The notes under the pieces are model-generated. The model did no database searches. It was not told the DNA's origin and worked only from the letters and a program-made list of their open reading frames with translations. Position numbers and translations under genes: made by a program. From assembly GCF_022701195.1 (NCBI RefSeq), contig NZ_CP078089.1, positions 2,790,001 to 2,854,000 of the forward strand: a stretch of 64,000 nt of DNA. Direction: 5' to 3'. Source of the stretch: Allobaculum mucilyticum. GTDB lineage: Bacteria; Bacillota_I; Bacilli_A; Erysipelotrichales; Erysipelotrichaceae. Of the stretch, positions 44,060 through 53,356 are shown piece by piece (position 1 is the first letter of the stretch; each line of letters starts with the position of its first letter).

Positions 44060-45901
44060 TTACTCGTCTCTTGCGGCTGCAGCCATCTTCTCACGATAGA
44101 GGTTGCGGCGATCCTGAGCGGTCAGACCTTTCTTGCGCAGACGGATGGCATCCGGCGTAACTTCTACGAGTTCGTCGTCATTGATCCATTCGAGTGCTTC
44201 TTCAAGAGAGAAGACGCGCGGAGGAGTCAGAAGCATCGCTTCATCACGTCCGGAAGAACGGATCGCGGTCAGCTTCTTGTTTTTGAGCGGGTTGACATCC
44301 ATGTCGATATTGCGGCTGGATTCACCGATGATCATGCCTTCGTAGACTTCCGTCTGCGGAGAGATGAACAGAGAACCGCGCTCCTGCAGGTTCCAAAGAG
44401 CGTAAGTCATGGCGGTACCTGTATCGGTAGAGATCATGGCACCGAGCATACGCTGCGGAATTTCGCCGATGTATGGAGTGTAGCCGGAAACACGGCGGAT
44501 CAGAGTACCTTCACCGTGGGTGTCGTTAATGAATTCTGTACGGAAACCAAGAAGACCGCGGGTCGGCGCAGTGTAAGTCAGACGGACGTAGCCGTTTTCT
44601 TCATCCATGTTGACCATGGTGCCTTTGCGCAGGTTCAGCTTGGAGATAATGGTTCCGGAATATTCAGCCGGTGCGATGCAGACAACTTCTTCAACCGGTT
44701 CAACTTTCTGTCCGTTTTCATCGCGGTGCAGAATGACTTCCGGTTTGGAGATGGCCAGTTCATAGCCTTCACGGCGCATGTTTTCGATCAGGATCGAAAT
44801 ATGAAGTTCGCCGCGGCCGGAAACTTTGAAGCAGTCAGCGCTGTCTGTCGGTTCAACTTCAAGACCGACGTTGACTTCCAGTTCTTTTTCCAGACGCTCT
44901 TTGATGTTACGGCTGGTGACGTATTTACCGGAACGGCCGGCAAACGGAGACTTGTTGACGTGGAAGTTCATCGACAGAGTCGGCTCTTCAATTGGAATGT
45001 GCGGAAGAGCTTCGACACATTCCGGAGCGCAGACGGTATCGCCGATAGATACATCAGGCAGACCGGAAATAACAACGATGTCGCCGGAGCGGGCTTCATT
45101 GACCGGAGTTCTGGACAGACCTTTATAAACGAACAGGTTGGAGATGGTTTCTCTGACCTGAAGACCGTCGTTGTTTGTTCGGATATAGGAATCGCCTTTG
45201 CGCAGAACGCCGCGTTTAATGCGTCCGATGCCAAGACGGCCGATATAGTCATCGTAAGCCAGGGCAGAAACCTGCATCTGAGCAGGTTCGTCGTCGCGGT
45301 CCGGATAGACTTCGGTATGTTCAAGAATGGTTTCGAACAGCGGTTCGATGCTGTCGGAAGGCTCATCAAGCGAGCGTGAAACCTTTCCTTCACGGGCTAC
45401 ACCGTAAAGGATCGGGAAATCGAGCTGTTCATCGGTTGCATTCAGATCGAGGAACAGATCGTAAACTTCATCAACAACTTCTTCAGCACGCTGATCTTTC
45501 TTATCAATTTTATTGATAAGCAGAATCGGCTTCAGACCGATTTCCAGTGCTTTGGACAGTACAAAACGGGTCTGCGGCATCGGCCCTTCGGATGCATCGA
45601 CCAGAAGAATAACGGTATCGACGGTACCCATGATTCGCTCAACTTCACTCGAGAAGTCGGCGTGACCCGGAGTATCTACAATATTGATTTTGACGCCGTT
45701 ATGAATAACGGAGCAGTTTTTGGAATAAATAGTGATTCCGCGTTCGCGCTCAAGGGCGTTGGAATCCATGACGCAGTCTACGACTTCTTCATTGTCGCGG
45801 AATACGTCGCTCTGTCTTAAGAACGCATCGACAAGAGTACTCTTGCCGGCGTCAACATGAGCGATGACTGCGATATTGACAATTTTTTCTTTTTCTGACA
45901 T
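44060..45901 (-). CDS. typA: Ribosome-associated GTPase TypA/BipA
   Basis: 613 residues, normal length. The GTPase domain has G1 AHVDAGKST (near 14), G2 ERERGITI, G3 DTPGHADF, G4 NKIDKKDQR and G5 GVAREG. EF-G-like domains follow, then the TypA-specific C-terminal domain ([21 protein letters not shown] near 510-530). It acts on the ribosome in assembly and stress or cold adaptation. Start supported by GAGG upstream on the minus strand. Monocistronic, convergent with 43378-43866 and divergent from the esterase gene. Confidence 0.97.
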   Translation of the reverse strand: MSEKEKIVNIAVIAHVDAGKSTLVDAFLRQSDVFRDNEEVVDCVMDSNALERERGITIYSKNCSVIHNGVKINIVDTPGHADFSSEVERIMGTVDTVILLVDASEGPMPQTRFVLSKALEIGLKPILLINKIDKKDQRAEEVVDEVYDLFLDLNATDEQLDFPILYGVAREGKVSRSLDEPSDSIEPLFETILEHTEVYPDRDDEPAQMQVSALAYDDYIGRLGIGRIKRGVLRKGDSYIRTNNDGLQVRETISNLFVYKGLSRTPVNEARSGDIVVISGLPDVSIGDTVCAPECVEALPHIPIEEPTLSMNFHVNKSPFAGRSGKYVTSRNIKERLEKELEVNVGLEVEPTDSADCFKVSGRGELHISILIENMRREGYELAISKPEVILHRDENGQKVEPVEEVVCIAPAEYSGTIISKLNLRKGTMVNMDEENGYVRLTYTAPTRGLLGFRTEFINDTHGEGTLIRRVSGYTPYIGEIPQRMLGAMISTDTGTAMTYALWNLQERGSLFISPQTEVYEGMIIGESSRNIDMDVNPLKNKKLTAIRSSGRDEAMLLTPPRVFSLEEALEWINDDELVEVTPDAIRLRKKGLTAQDRRNLYREKMAAAARDE

Positions 45902-46312
45902 TTAGACCTCTTTCGGTTAGATTCTCAGGCGGGGGTCAGCCTGGAACAGGCAGGCCTGAAAAATCAAGGGAATTATATGCCGTCAGAGTGGACAATTCAA
46001 ATTCGCTTACCGTCTCATTCATGTAAGCGGAAATCATTTCGAATTTCCGTGTTTTTTTGCATAGTGTGACAGGAAAACACGACAAATCGTACAGGTCCGG
46101 TTTCCTTTTCTATCCGGATCGGCAATCATAAGCATGTTTCGTCTGCTCAAAACCGTACACTTACTTATCATTTTTGATTCATGAATCTGCCAGAGCGGAT
46201 TCTGTCAGAGCTGCCGGATATCCGGATCTATGAATCCTGCTGCAAAAGAAGTACGGTCTGAAGCAGACAGTACACATCAGATCACATTTTGATGAATAGG
46301 AGAGTTAAGAAT
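45902..46312. other. Divergent intergenic region with an orphan terminator
   Basis: About 410 bases between typA and the esterase gene. A plus-strand terminator-like hairpin (46028-46057) has no upstream plus-strand gene. The rest shows no ORF with a ribosome site and no RNA family I recognise. Confidence 0.45.
46028..46057 (+). terminator. Orphan intrinsic terminator
   Basis: CGGAAAT (46028-46034) pairs with ATTTCCG (46043-46049), then TG and seven T. It faces the esterase gene, so it may end a small RNA or attenuate the esterase transcript. Confidence 0.6.
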
Positions 46313-47056
46313 ATGGATTCCCGTTATTACAAGGAATACTCCCGCTATCTTGACCGGGATATGGAATTTAAAATGTACGGCAATGAAGGGATGCTCTGTC
46401 TTGTCATTCCCTGTCAGGATGGCCGCTTTTTCGAGTGGGAAGATCGCGGCATGTATGATCTGCTGCAGCCGTTGATGGATGAAGGACGCATCCAGTTTGT
46501 AAGCATCGATACAATCGATAAGGAAACCTGGTCAAGCTACGGACCAAGCAGCCAGCGCATGTCGCTTCAGGAAAACTGGATCAACTACATCATCAATGAA
46601 CTGATCCCTTCCGCACTGGAAAAAGCCGGCAAGAGCGTGGATGAACCGGTGATGGTTATGGGCGCAAGCATGGGCGGAACGCATGCAGCCAACCTCTTCT
46701 TACGGTTCCCGCAGAAGTTTACCCGCGTACTGGCGATGTCCGCGGTCTATGAACTTTCAGGCTATATTTACGATAATGACTTTGACGGCAACTTCTATCA
46801 GAACTGCCCGTTAGCCTATCTGCCCAACATGTCTGTTGAGCATGAATACATCAAGCTTTACAACGGAAACAAGGGCTTCTTCATTGTCGGAAAAGGAGCC
46901 TGGGAAGAGCAGACCGGAGCTGATCTGGTCAAGCTGCAAGACGTATTCCTGCGCAAAGGCATCGATCTGAACTGCTACTGGTGGGGTCCGGAAACTCCGC
47001 ATGACTGGCCGTCCTGGGAAAAACAGATTCAGTACTACGTACCGCTGCTTGTTTAG
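46313..47056 (+). CDS. Putative esterase (esterase D-like alpha/beta hydrolase)
   Basis: 247 residues, alpha/beta-hydrolase of the putative esterase family (PF00756). The nucleophile elbow is MGASMGGTHAAN (Ser near 118), and the catalytic His is in ETPHDWPSWEKQ near 228; the family often acts on carbohydrate or S-formylglutathione esters. The long insertion and the full-length C-terminal strand are intact. No signal peptide, so cytoplasmic. The start at MDSRYYKEY follows TAGGAGAG by 8 bases; an 8-residue longer form is less likely. Closed by a very strong terminator. Confidence 0.85.
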   Translation: MDSRYYKEYSRYLDRDMEFKMYGNEGMLCLVIPCQDGRFFEWEDRGMYDLLQPLMDEGRIQFVSIDTIDKETWSSYGPSSQRMSLQENWINYIINELIPSALEKAGKSVDEPVMVMGASMGGTHAANLFLRFPQKFTRVLAMSAVYELSGYIYDNDFDGNFYQNCPLAYLPNMSVEHEYIKLYNGNKGFFIVGKGAWEEQTGADLVKLQDVFLRKGIDLNCYWWGPETPHDWPSWEKQIQYYVPLLV

Positions 47057-47107
47057 ACGGCTGATCTGGATTGAATAAAAATCATCCGATCAGGAGCGAA
47101 AAGCAAT

Positions 47108-47144
47108 AAAAAAAAGACACTGGACGTCTCAGTGTCTTTTTTTT
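47108..47144. terminator. Symmetric terminator after the esterase gene
   Basis: AAAAAAGACACTG pairs with CAGTGTCTTTTTT with a 6-nt loop; runs of A before and T after make it potentially active in both directions. Confidence 0.9.
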
Positions 47145-47281
47145 GAAAAAACTCATGTTTTTTCTCCGCCTGATATGATAGGGCGGCGGATCAGTGCTAT
47201 TTATAGAAAGGAGGTTTGTCCGGATTACCGGGCAAGCTCATTATAGTACACGTCGAATTCAACAGGAAAGAGGAGAATGGT

Positions 47282-49939
47282 ATGGCACTCAAAAAAGAAA
47301 CAATCCTTGTATGGTTTTCCACTCAGAAAGAGGGAAATCAGAATGCAGTCAGTCTGCTCTGCTATCCTGCTGCAAGGAAAAAAGATCTCATCAGCCGCAT
47401 CAGTACGGCTGCTGCCAAGAAAGTAAAAGGCAACCGGCTTGAAGGACTCGATTACCATCAGATTGACGAAATGAACGCTTCGTTTGTCTCGGAATATGTC
47501 AGCTCGCTCTTCCGGATTGCCTCGCTCAAATGCTTTACCGCTTTATATGCAAGGAAATCACCGATTCTTGAAGAAGAGGTTCTCAAAGAAGCCGGAAGCT
47601 TTCTGAAAGCTCAGTATCCGGATGCGCAGTTTGAAATCCTGTTTGATCACAGACAGGTGCGTTCATCCTGGATTCGAAACTGGATGAAAAAACAGCAGCT
47701 GAACGGCACTACAGCAGAGATTGACCATGAAGAAAGCGCACTTGCACAGACCAGTTCGCTGATTGCAGCACTCTGCTTTCTGAGCGATTCACCAGATGCC
47801 GAACAGGCAAAGGAACGGCTGCATTCGCAGTTTTCCATGGCCAGAGACTGGAAACAGGTCACGCCTTCGCAGATCTACGCTTCCCGTATTAAAGATGCAG
47901 ATGAGCAGACGCTCAGTAAACTGTTTGCAGCCTATAAAGAACTTCTCGAAGACGGGCAGTTTGAACGCTGGATGCGAAAAGGCTTTAAGGACAGCCACGC
48001 AAAGAAACTGCTGACTCTTGCAGAAAACGGAGTTCCTTTTGATCAGATCGAACCGCTCAGTCCGGAACGTCTCGATAAAAACTACGACACGATTCTTTCA
48101 GCTGCTAAAGAAGCAAAGGTGCAGAAGCTGACGCAGGAACAGGCCGAGAAGCAGAAAGCAGCACAGCTCGAAGCTGAAAAAGAGAGTCATGATGGAGCAG
48201 AACGCTCTTCAACTGCAGAAGTAGCAGAAAAGCCGGAACAGAATGACCGCTCCAAAGAACAGGCTGTTCCGGAATCCAAAACAGCAGAAACAATAGATCG
48301 AGCAGAAATAACAGAAACAAAAGAAACGACAGAACAGAAGATCGACCGGAAGGATACAGACGCGGAATCCACAGCCGAAAAAGAATCCATCCAGATGTCC
48401 GCACTTCAGGTACGCAGACCTGATCACACTCAGAAGAACCAGCATTCGGAAACGCAGACTGATGATCAGCAGAACGAACCATATGAAAAAGCAGATGCAG
48501 CGCTGAGCGTCCGGGTCCGTCCGGCTGCAAGAACAGCAGAAGAAAAGGAATTCCCGCGTTCTTCTGCTCTTATGAGCGAAGCTGAAGCCTTTGAATACTC
48601 AGATGCGTTTAAAAAAGAATTCAACGGATGGAAACAGCAGGTTCGCAGTGTGCTCCTTGATCGAAGCACAAAAGCACTGGAACCGGTCAGCGGTGTCCGT
48701 AAGCAGGAACTCGCCAGAGTCTGGAAACGGGTTCTCTCGCCAGAACGTCTTGAACAGGAGCTGACCGACCGGCTCAATGCCTGGCTGCGTCATCCGGGAA
48801 AAACGGATGGACTGCATATCGAACTGTATCTGGCTGAAACGCCAAAAGGTACGGCAGTAATTATGACGTCGCTGATGAAAGAACTGATTGTCCAGTGTGC
48901 AGATGTTAGTTCAGGAAATGCGCAGATCAATGAACAGTCCAGAAGACTGCTTTCCAGTGAATCGATCATTGCCGCAGGCGTTCTTGAAGACAGCCAGTTC
49001 CGCCCGATGATCGAAATGATCGCCTGCCATGCACCGGTGCTTCGCGTTCATGCAAGCGCCGATCGGCTGAGTGCAGCCCAGCGTATTCTCTTTTCTCAGA
49101 ACGCCTTCCTGCCTCTGATTCCTCTTGAAGAAGAAGAGCGGAAGATCGCTCTGCAGGCACTTGAACTCCAGCAGCCGGCTGAACCCAGAATCATGAATCT
49201 CTGGGACACTTATTTCAATGCGATCCGCTCCAGTCAGTCCGATCCGCTGATCCCGCTGCTGCGTGCTGAAGATTATGAAGAGCTGACGACATCCATGAAA
49301 CGGGTCCTGCTCAATCTCGATGTCCCGGTTGCCCAGCTTCGACCGGCAGCACGGATTCTTCTCAAAGGTGTCCGTCCTGTCAAAGTCATGGAAGCCGGAA
49401 CGGTTCCTGGCAGACTTGAGCGCATGGAAGCAGGCATTCTGTTTCCTTCCCGTATGGCTTCGCTGTTTTCTCAGGTCAATGATCCGGCTGAACTGCGTTT
49501 CCTGATTGGCAGTCACTTCAAACCATCCGCTGCCTGGCTGATTCATGATCTGTTCGAAAAGGGAATTGATCTGGCCTGGCTGAGCGTCAATGTCTCTTCA
49601 AGTACAACTGCATCAAAAGCAGCAGAGCTTGAAAAGCTGTATCCGTTTGGACGCTTCCCGCGAAGCTGGAATACGCCTGTGGGTCTGACCCATGAAATGA
49701 TGGAAGAGCTGATCGAAAAGGCAAAATCGCTTCATCCTCAGCTGTCCAGAGATGAGCTTTACAGATCGCTTCTGGCTTTTGAAGAACAGCTGATTCCATC
49801 ACTGTTCAGACTGGCAGAAGGCAGACCAGCTCCTTCTTCCTCTTCAAAAGAACCCGGAAAAAGCAGACCGGCAACTCAGGGTCGTTCCAATACCGGACGA
49901 TCCCGCCAGAACGGGAAAAATCGTCCGTACCGTCGTTAA
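47282..49939 (+). CDS. Large unrecognised three-part protein
   Basis: 885 residues from the ATG that follows AAGAGGAGA. Residues 1-270 are helical and begin ALKKETILVWFS. Residues about 273-420 are a Glu/Gln/Lys/Thr-rich low-complexity linker (many runs such as AETIDRAEITETKETTEQK). Residues 420-850 are again helical and globular with no known motif, followed by a Ser/Lys/Arg-rich tail (GRSNTGRSRQNGKNRPYRR). No signal peptide, membrane segment or nucleotide-binding motif. It is monocistronic between two terminators. The two globular halves joined by a charged linker and the basic tail suggest a scaffolding or nucleic-acid-associated role, but that is inference; I do not recognise the family. 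Confidence 0.75.
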   Translation: MALKKETILVWFSTQKEGNQNAVSLLCYPAARKKDLISRISTAAAKKVKGNRLEGLDYHQIDEMNASFVSEYVSSLFRIASLKCFTALYARKSPILEEEVLKEAGSFLKAQYPDAQFEILFDHRQVRSSWIRNWMKKQQLNGTTAEIDHEESALAQTSSLIAALCFLSDSPDAEQAKERLHSQFSMARDWKQVTPSQIYASRIKDADEQTLSKLFAAYKELLEDGQFERWMRKGFKDSHAKKLLTLAENGVPFDQIEPLSPERLDKNYDTILSAAKEAKVQKLTQEQAEKQKAAQLEAEKESHDGAERSSTAEVAEKPEQNDRSKEQAVPESKTAETIDRAEITETKETTEQKIDRKDTDAESTAEKESIQMSALQVRRPDHTQKNQHSETQTDDQQNEPYEKADAALSVRVRPAARTAEEKEFPRSSALMSEAEAFEYSDAFKKEFNGWKQQVRSVLLDRSTKALEPVSGVRKQELARVWKRVLSPERLEQELTDRLNAWLRHPGKTDGLHIELYLAETPKGTAVIMTSLMKELIVQCADVSSGNAQINEQSRRLLSSESIIAAGVLEDSQFRPMIEMIACHAPVLRVHASADRLSAAQRILFSQNAFLPLIPLEEEERKIALQALELQQPAEPRIMNLWDTYFNAIRSSQSDPLIPLLRAEDYEELTTSMKRVLLNLDVPVAQLRPAARILLKGVRPVKVMEAGTVPGRLERMEAGILFPSRMASLFSQVNDPAELRFLIGSHFKPSAAWLIHDLFEKGIDLAWLSVNVSSSTTASKAAELEKLYPFGRFPRSWNTPVGLTHEMMEELIEKAKSLHPQLSRDELYRSLLAFEEQLIPSLFRLAEGRPAPSSSSKEPGKSRPATQGRSNTGRSRQNGKNRPYRR

Positions 49940-50026
49940 ACTTCGGTTCAAGCTGTAATACTGTCTCTGTCAGGGAGTTCGGCAGTACAGACAAACATGA
50001 CTTAATCTCATAATTACGATCGTCAT

Positions 50027-50056
50027 ACACCGGCTGTGATTGCAGCCGGTGTTTTC
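50027..50056 (+). terminator. Terminator after the 885-residue gene
   Basis: ACACCGGCTG pairs with CAGCCGGTGT, loop TGATTG-like, then TTTTCGG. Confidence 0.8.
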
Positions 50057-50121
50057 GGCTGACCGGGTCTGCCGGCAGGTGATTAGAAGATGACTGGCAG
50101 CGAAGAATTTAGCGCGGTCAT

Positions 50122-50147
50122 GAAAAAAGCCGGTCAGTGACCGGCTA
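50122..50147 (-). terminator. Terminator for the NifU-domain gene
   Basis: On the minus strand, AGCCGGTCA pairs with TGACCGGCT and is followed by TTTTTC. Confidence 0.85.
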
Positions 50148-50166
50148 GAGGAGACTTGAATTCTAA

Positions 50167-50592
50167 TTAAGCGCCAACGAGGACAACTTCGCGCAGTTCC
50201 GGGAATTCATCGAGCAGAAGCAGACGGATTCCGGTAGAGAAATCTTCACCGGCCATCATGCATCCTGCACAGGCACCAAGGAAAGTGACATACGCAATAC
50301 CGTCTTCATCAATGCCAAGCAGCTGAACATCGCCGCCATCCATCTGGATATACGGACGGATTTTTTCAACAATCTGTTCAGCACGCTCTTCCCAGGCGTT
50401 TCTCTGTTTGCGGGTGAGCTTTTCGCCTTCTTTAAGCGGTTTGATTTCAATCGGGCCATCGCCATCTTCACTGATGACTTTTACAGGCTTTTGTTCCTGT
50501 GCGGATTCTGCAGGTGCAGCCTCTTCTGCTTTTTCTGTATTGGACGTTTCTTCAGAAACAGTGGACTGAGTATTTGGATCAAGTTCAGACAT
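50167..50592 (-). CDS. NifU C-terminal-domain protein (Fe-S scaffold/carrier)
   Basis: 141 residues. The conserved NifU/Nfu domain occupies about 65-141, with EQIVEKIRPYIQMDGGDVQLLGID and the Fe-S-binding pair in GACAGCMMAG (CxxC). It is thought to carry an Fe-S cluster to apo-proteins. Residues 1-60 are an unusual Glu/Ser/Pro-rich acidic extension not typical of Nfu proteins. AAAGGAAG precedes ATG on the minus strand. No suf or isc genes are in the window; the ferredoxin-type PFOR nearby would be an Fe-S client. Confidence 0.9.
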   Translation of the reverse strand: MSELDPNTQSTVSEETSNTEKAEEAAPAESAQEQKPVKVISEDGDGPIEIKPLKEGEKLTRKQRNAWEERAEQIVEKIRPYIQMDGGDVQLLGIDEDGIAYVTFLGACAGCMMAGEDFSTGIRLLLLDEFPELREVVLVGA

Positions 50593-50810
50593 AGGTTTTC
50601 TTCCTTTCTTAACAGCGCATTTCCTGCCATTTCAGAACACTTTTCGCTTCTGGTTATTCGGCAGATTCAGTGCGGTCCGGGCTGTTAAATTTCGTTCCAC
50701 ACCGGTTAACCTATCATAAATCTTTTGCATGGATTCTGAATACTCTCTGTACAGATTCAGGAAACTGCAGAAAGGTATTGTTCAGAAAAACAGCAGACCG
50801 GACGCCTGAG

Positions 50811-51275
50811 TCAGGCCAGGAAAATTGGAGCCATGACAAAGGGAATCAGCAGACCGAGAATGAAGCCGCCGAAGACTTCGACCAGTTTATGGCCAAGAAC
50901 GGTTTTGAGCTTTTCTGTATAGACAGGGCTGTCGAGTTCAAACCAGCCGGTATGCTGCAGATCCTTGATCAGCTCCTGCGTCAGTTCAATGTTCTTGCCG
51001 GTGTAGTAGCGAACATGGCAGGCATCGTACATGACAATACAGGAGAAGACAGCGGTCACCGCAAACAGACTGGAATTGAAGCCGTCCTGCAGTCCGATCG
51101 CAATGGAAAGAGCCGTAACGGTTGATGAATGCGAAGAGGGAAAGCCGCCGGATGAAATGGCCTGAGACAGGTCCCATTTGCCTGTCTTGTAATAATGAAC
51201 CGGAATTTTCAGCACCTGCGCAATAAACGCAGAGAGCAGGGCGGTCAGCAGAGGAAATAAGGATGAAGGAAGCAT
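50811..51275 (-). CDS. Divergent PAP2-family (DUF212) membrane protein
   Basis: 154 residues, about four membrane segments, matching PF02681. The signature SSGGFPSSHSSTVTAL near 41-56 is the acid-phosphatase/vanadium-dependent haloperoxidase-like motif, and DACHVRYYTGK near 84-94 carries the second conserved His/Arg. Probably a lipid or isoprenoid phosphatase, substrate unknown. AGGAGGGTGAACC before ATG on the minus strand gives an excellent start. It shares a divergent region with pgi. Confidence 0.9.
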   Translation of the reverse strand: MLPSSLFPLLTALLSAFIAQVLKIPVHYYKTGKWDLSQAISSGGFPSSHSSTVTALSIAIGLQDGFNSSLFAVTAVFSCIVMYDACHVRYYTGKNIELTQELIKDLQHTGWFELDSPVYTEKLKTVLGHKLVEVFGGFILGLLIPFVMAPIFLA

Positions 51276-51452
51276 GGTTCACCCTCCTTTCTGTAGATCA
51301 TTTCTGTATGTTGCGAACAGATATCCCAAAAAGATATCTCTCTTTATTTTATCCCGGATGAGGCATGCTTCCTGTATGACGCATGAAAGATTGAACAGCG
51401 GAAGAAAAAACTGAAGTACAGAGGAATGAGTAACAGGTTCAGTTTCGGGTAA

Positions 51453-51461
51453 TGCTATAAT
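51453..51461 (+). promoter_or_regulatory. Extended -10 promoter for pgi
   Basis: TGC-TATAAT, a perfect extended -10 with consensus hexamer, 28 bases before the TTG start. No good -35 box at 17 bp. Confidence 0.65.
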
Positions 51462-51488
51462 ATTCGGGACATTCAGGAGGGATTTATT

Positions 51489-52763
51489 TTGATTAAACTT
51501 GATCTGTCACACGCAAAACTCGAACAGCAGCCGGAAGCCTGGCAGGAACAGGTTGACAAGTACAATACCGAGCTTGTTAACGGCACCTGCAAAGGCAATG
51601 ACTACATCGGCTGGATGACCTGGTTTGAAGACTACGACAAAGAAGAATTCGCCCGGATCAAAGAAACCGCTAAGAAAATTCAGGAGAACAGCGATGTTCT
51701 CGTTGTCTGCGGTATCGGCGGAAGCTACCTCGGCCCGCGCGCAGCCATTGAAATGATCAATGGTCTGTATCCGGAAAACCAGAAAGTAGAAGTCATCTAC
51801 ACTGGCAACACCTTCTCTTCGACCTATATCAACCAGGTCATGGACTACATCAAAGACAAGAGAGTTACTGTCAACGTTATCTCAAAGTCGGGAACCACAA
51901 CGGAAACCGCAATCGCTTTCCGCATCCTTGAACAGTTCATGTGGGACAAATACAAAGACGAGGCTAAAGACAGAATCGTCGCTACCACAGACAAAGCACG
52001 CGGCACCCTCAAAGCGCTTGCAGACAAAAAAGGCTATGAGACCTTTGTTATCCCGGATAATATCGGCGGACGTTTCTCCGTCATTACTCCTGTTGGTCTG
52101 CTCCCGATCGCTGTTGCAGGCATTTCCATCGATGATCTGATGAAAGGCCTCGCTGACGGCATGAAAGAATACGGATCCGCAAGCATCTCCGAAAACCCGG
52201 CTTATGCTTATGCAGTTACACGCCGCATTCTGCAGAACCAGGGCTATGATGTTGAAATGTTCGTAGACTATGAACCTCAGATGCAGAAAGTTGCTGAATG
52301 GTGGAAACAGCTGTTCGGCGAATCTGAAGGCAAAGACGGTCTTGGCATTCTGCCAGATTCCGCCGTCTTCTCTACAGACCTGCACTCCCTTGGCCAGTTC
52401 ATTCAGGATGGCAAGAAAGTCCTCTTTGAAACCAACCTGTACGTTGATCAGCCTGCAATCGATATCCCGTTCCCGGCTGACGAACAGAACCTGGACAACA
52501 TGAACTACCTTGCCGGCAAGAGCATTGACTGGGTCAACAAGATGGCTGCCAAAGGTACCCTTGAAGCCCACGAAATCACTGGCGGTGTTCCAAACATCGT
52601 TCTGACTATGCCTGGCATGACTGCTTACGATTTCGGTAACATGTGCGCCTTCTTCTTCAAAGCCATCGCCATGACAACTCTGCTGAACGGATCGAACCCG
52701 TTCAACCAGCCTGGCGTTGAAGTCTACAAGAAGAACATGTTCCGTCTGCTCGGCAAAGAGTAA
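51489..52763 (+). CDS. pgi: Glucose-6-phosphate isomerase
   Basis: 424 residues, the short bacterial form. Interconverts glucose-6-phosphate and fructose-6-phosphate. SIS-fold signatures: VVCGIGGSYLGPRAAIE (near 72), NVISKSGTTTETAIAFR (near 130), phosphate-binding DNIGGRFSVITPVGLLP (near 190), and the C-terminal LLNGSNPFNQPGVEVYKKNMF with active-site Lys. The start is TTG, preceded by AGGAGGG at 8 bases. Divergent from DUF212; monocistronic. Confidence 0.97.
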   Translation: MIKLDLSHAKLEQQPEAWQEQVDKYNTELVNGTCKGNDYIGWMTWFEDYDKEEFARIKETAKKIQENSDVLVVCGIGGSYLGPRAAIEMINGLYPENQKVEVIYTGNTFSSTYINQVMDYIKDKRVTVNVISKSGTTTETAIAFRILEQFMWDKYKDEAKDRIVATTDKARGTLKALADKKGYETFVIPDNIGGRFSVITPVGLLPIAVAGISIDDLMKGLADGMKEYGSASISENPAYAYAVTRRILQNQGYDVEMFVDYEPQMQKVAEWWKQLFGESEGKDGLGILPDSAVFSTDLHSLGQFIQDGKKVLFETNLYVDQPAIDIPFPADEQNLDNMNYLAGKSIDWVNKMAAKGTLEAHEITGGVPNIVLTMPGMTAYDFGNMCAFFFKAIAMTTLLNGSNPFNQPGVEVYKKNMFRLLGKE

Positions 52764-53356
52764 GCTATAAATCAGTCTCTTATTATTCCGCAACTTAATG
52801 CCCCGTGTACGGCAGATTTCTCTGCTGTATATATGGAGCAGCAGCCGTCAGAGAATACATCTGGCGGCTTTTCTGATGTGATGGAATCCTGTATAAAGAA
52901 CGTCTGTCAATCTGATCTCTGTGTGATCTCTATCGTTCTCTTTTCGATCTCTTTTTGCTCTGAACCGGATCGGGCTCATATGCGCTCTGCATCAACACCG
53001 TCAGAGAAGCAGACTGAAAAGGGAAATCGGACTTCTGAAAAACGTATGGAAAACGAACAGAAATGAAAAAATTTCAGATTTTATCGAAGAAAATTTCTGC
53101 AGATTTTCCGGGCGGACAGACGTCTGAAACAAACAGATCTGTGCGCGAACTTTTAATCCCTGCAATCTTCTGGGAAAGTAAGGGGTTACATTGATTAGTA
53201 ATGATCTTTGAATGAAAAATCTATGTAGTTCAGTTGACAAGTTATCTTATACTAACCACAGAAAAGTTCAAGAGACAGGAATTGACTTTCAAAAGTTATA
53301 GCCATGCGTCATAATAATCAGGAATGTAGATACATTTAAAGGAGGAAAAACTCTAC
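52764..53356 (+). other. Gene-free region between pgi and nifJ
   Basis: About 590 bases. A hairpin near 52845-52875 (CCGTCAGA / TCTGGCGG, then TTTTC) probably terminates pgi. The open frame 52833-53066 lacks a ribosome site and looks random. The last 150 bases are AT-rich and must hold the nifJ promoter; TATACT (53248-53253) and TTGACA (53234-53239) are visible but too close to be a standard pair. Confidence 0.45.

Noticed and set aside
52833-53066. Open frame of 77 codons between pgi and nifJ
   Set aside because: Overlaps the probable pgi terminator and has no ribosome site.
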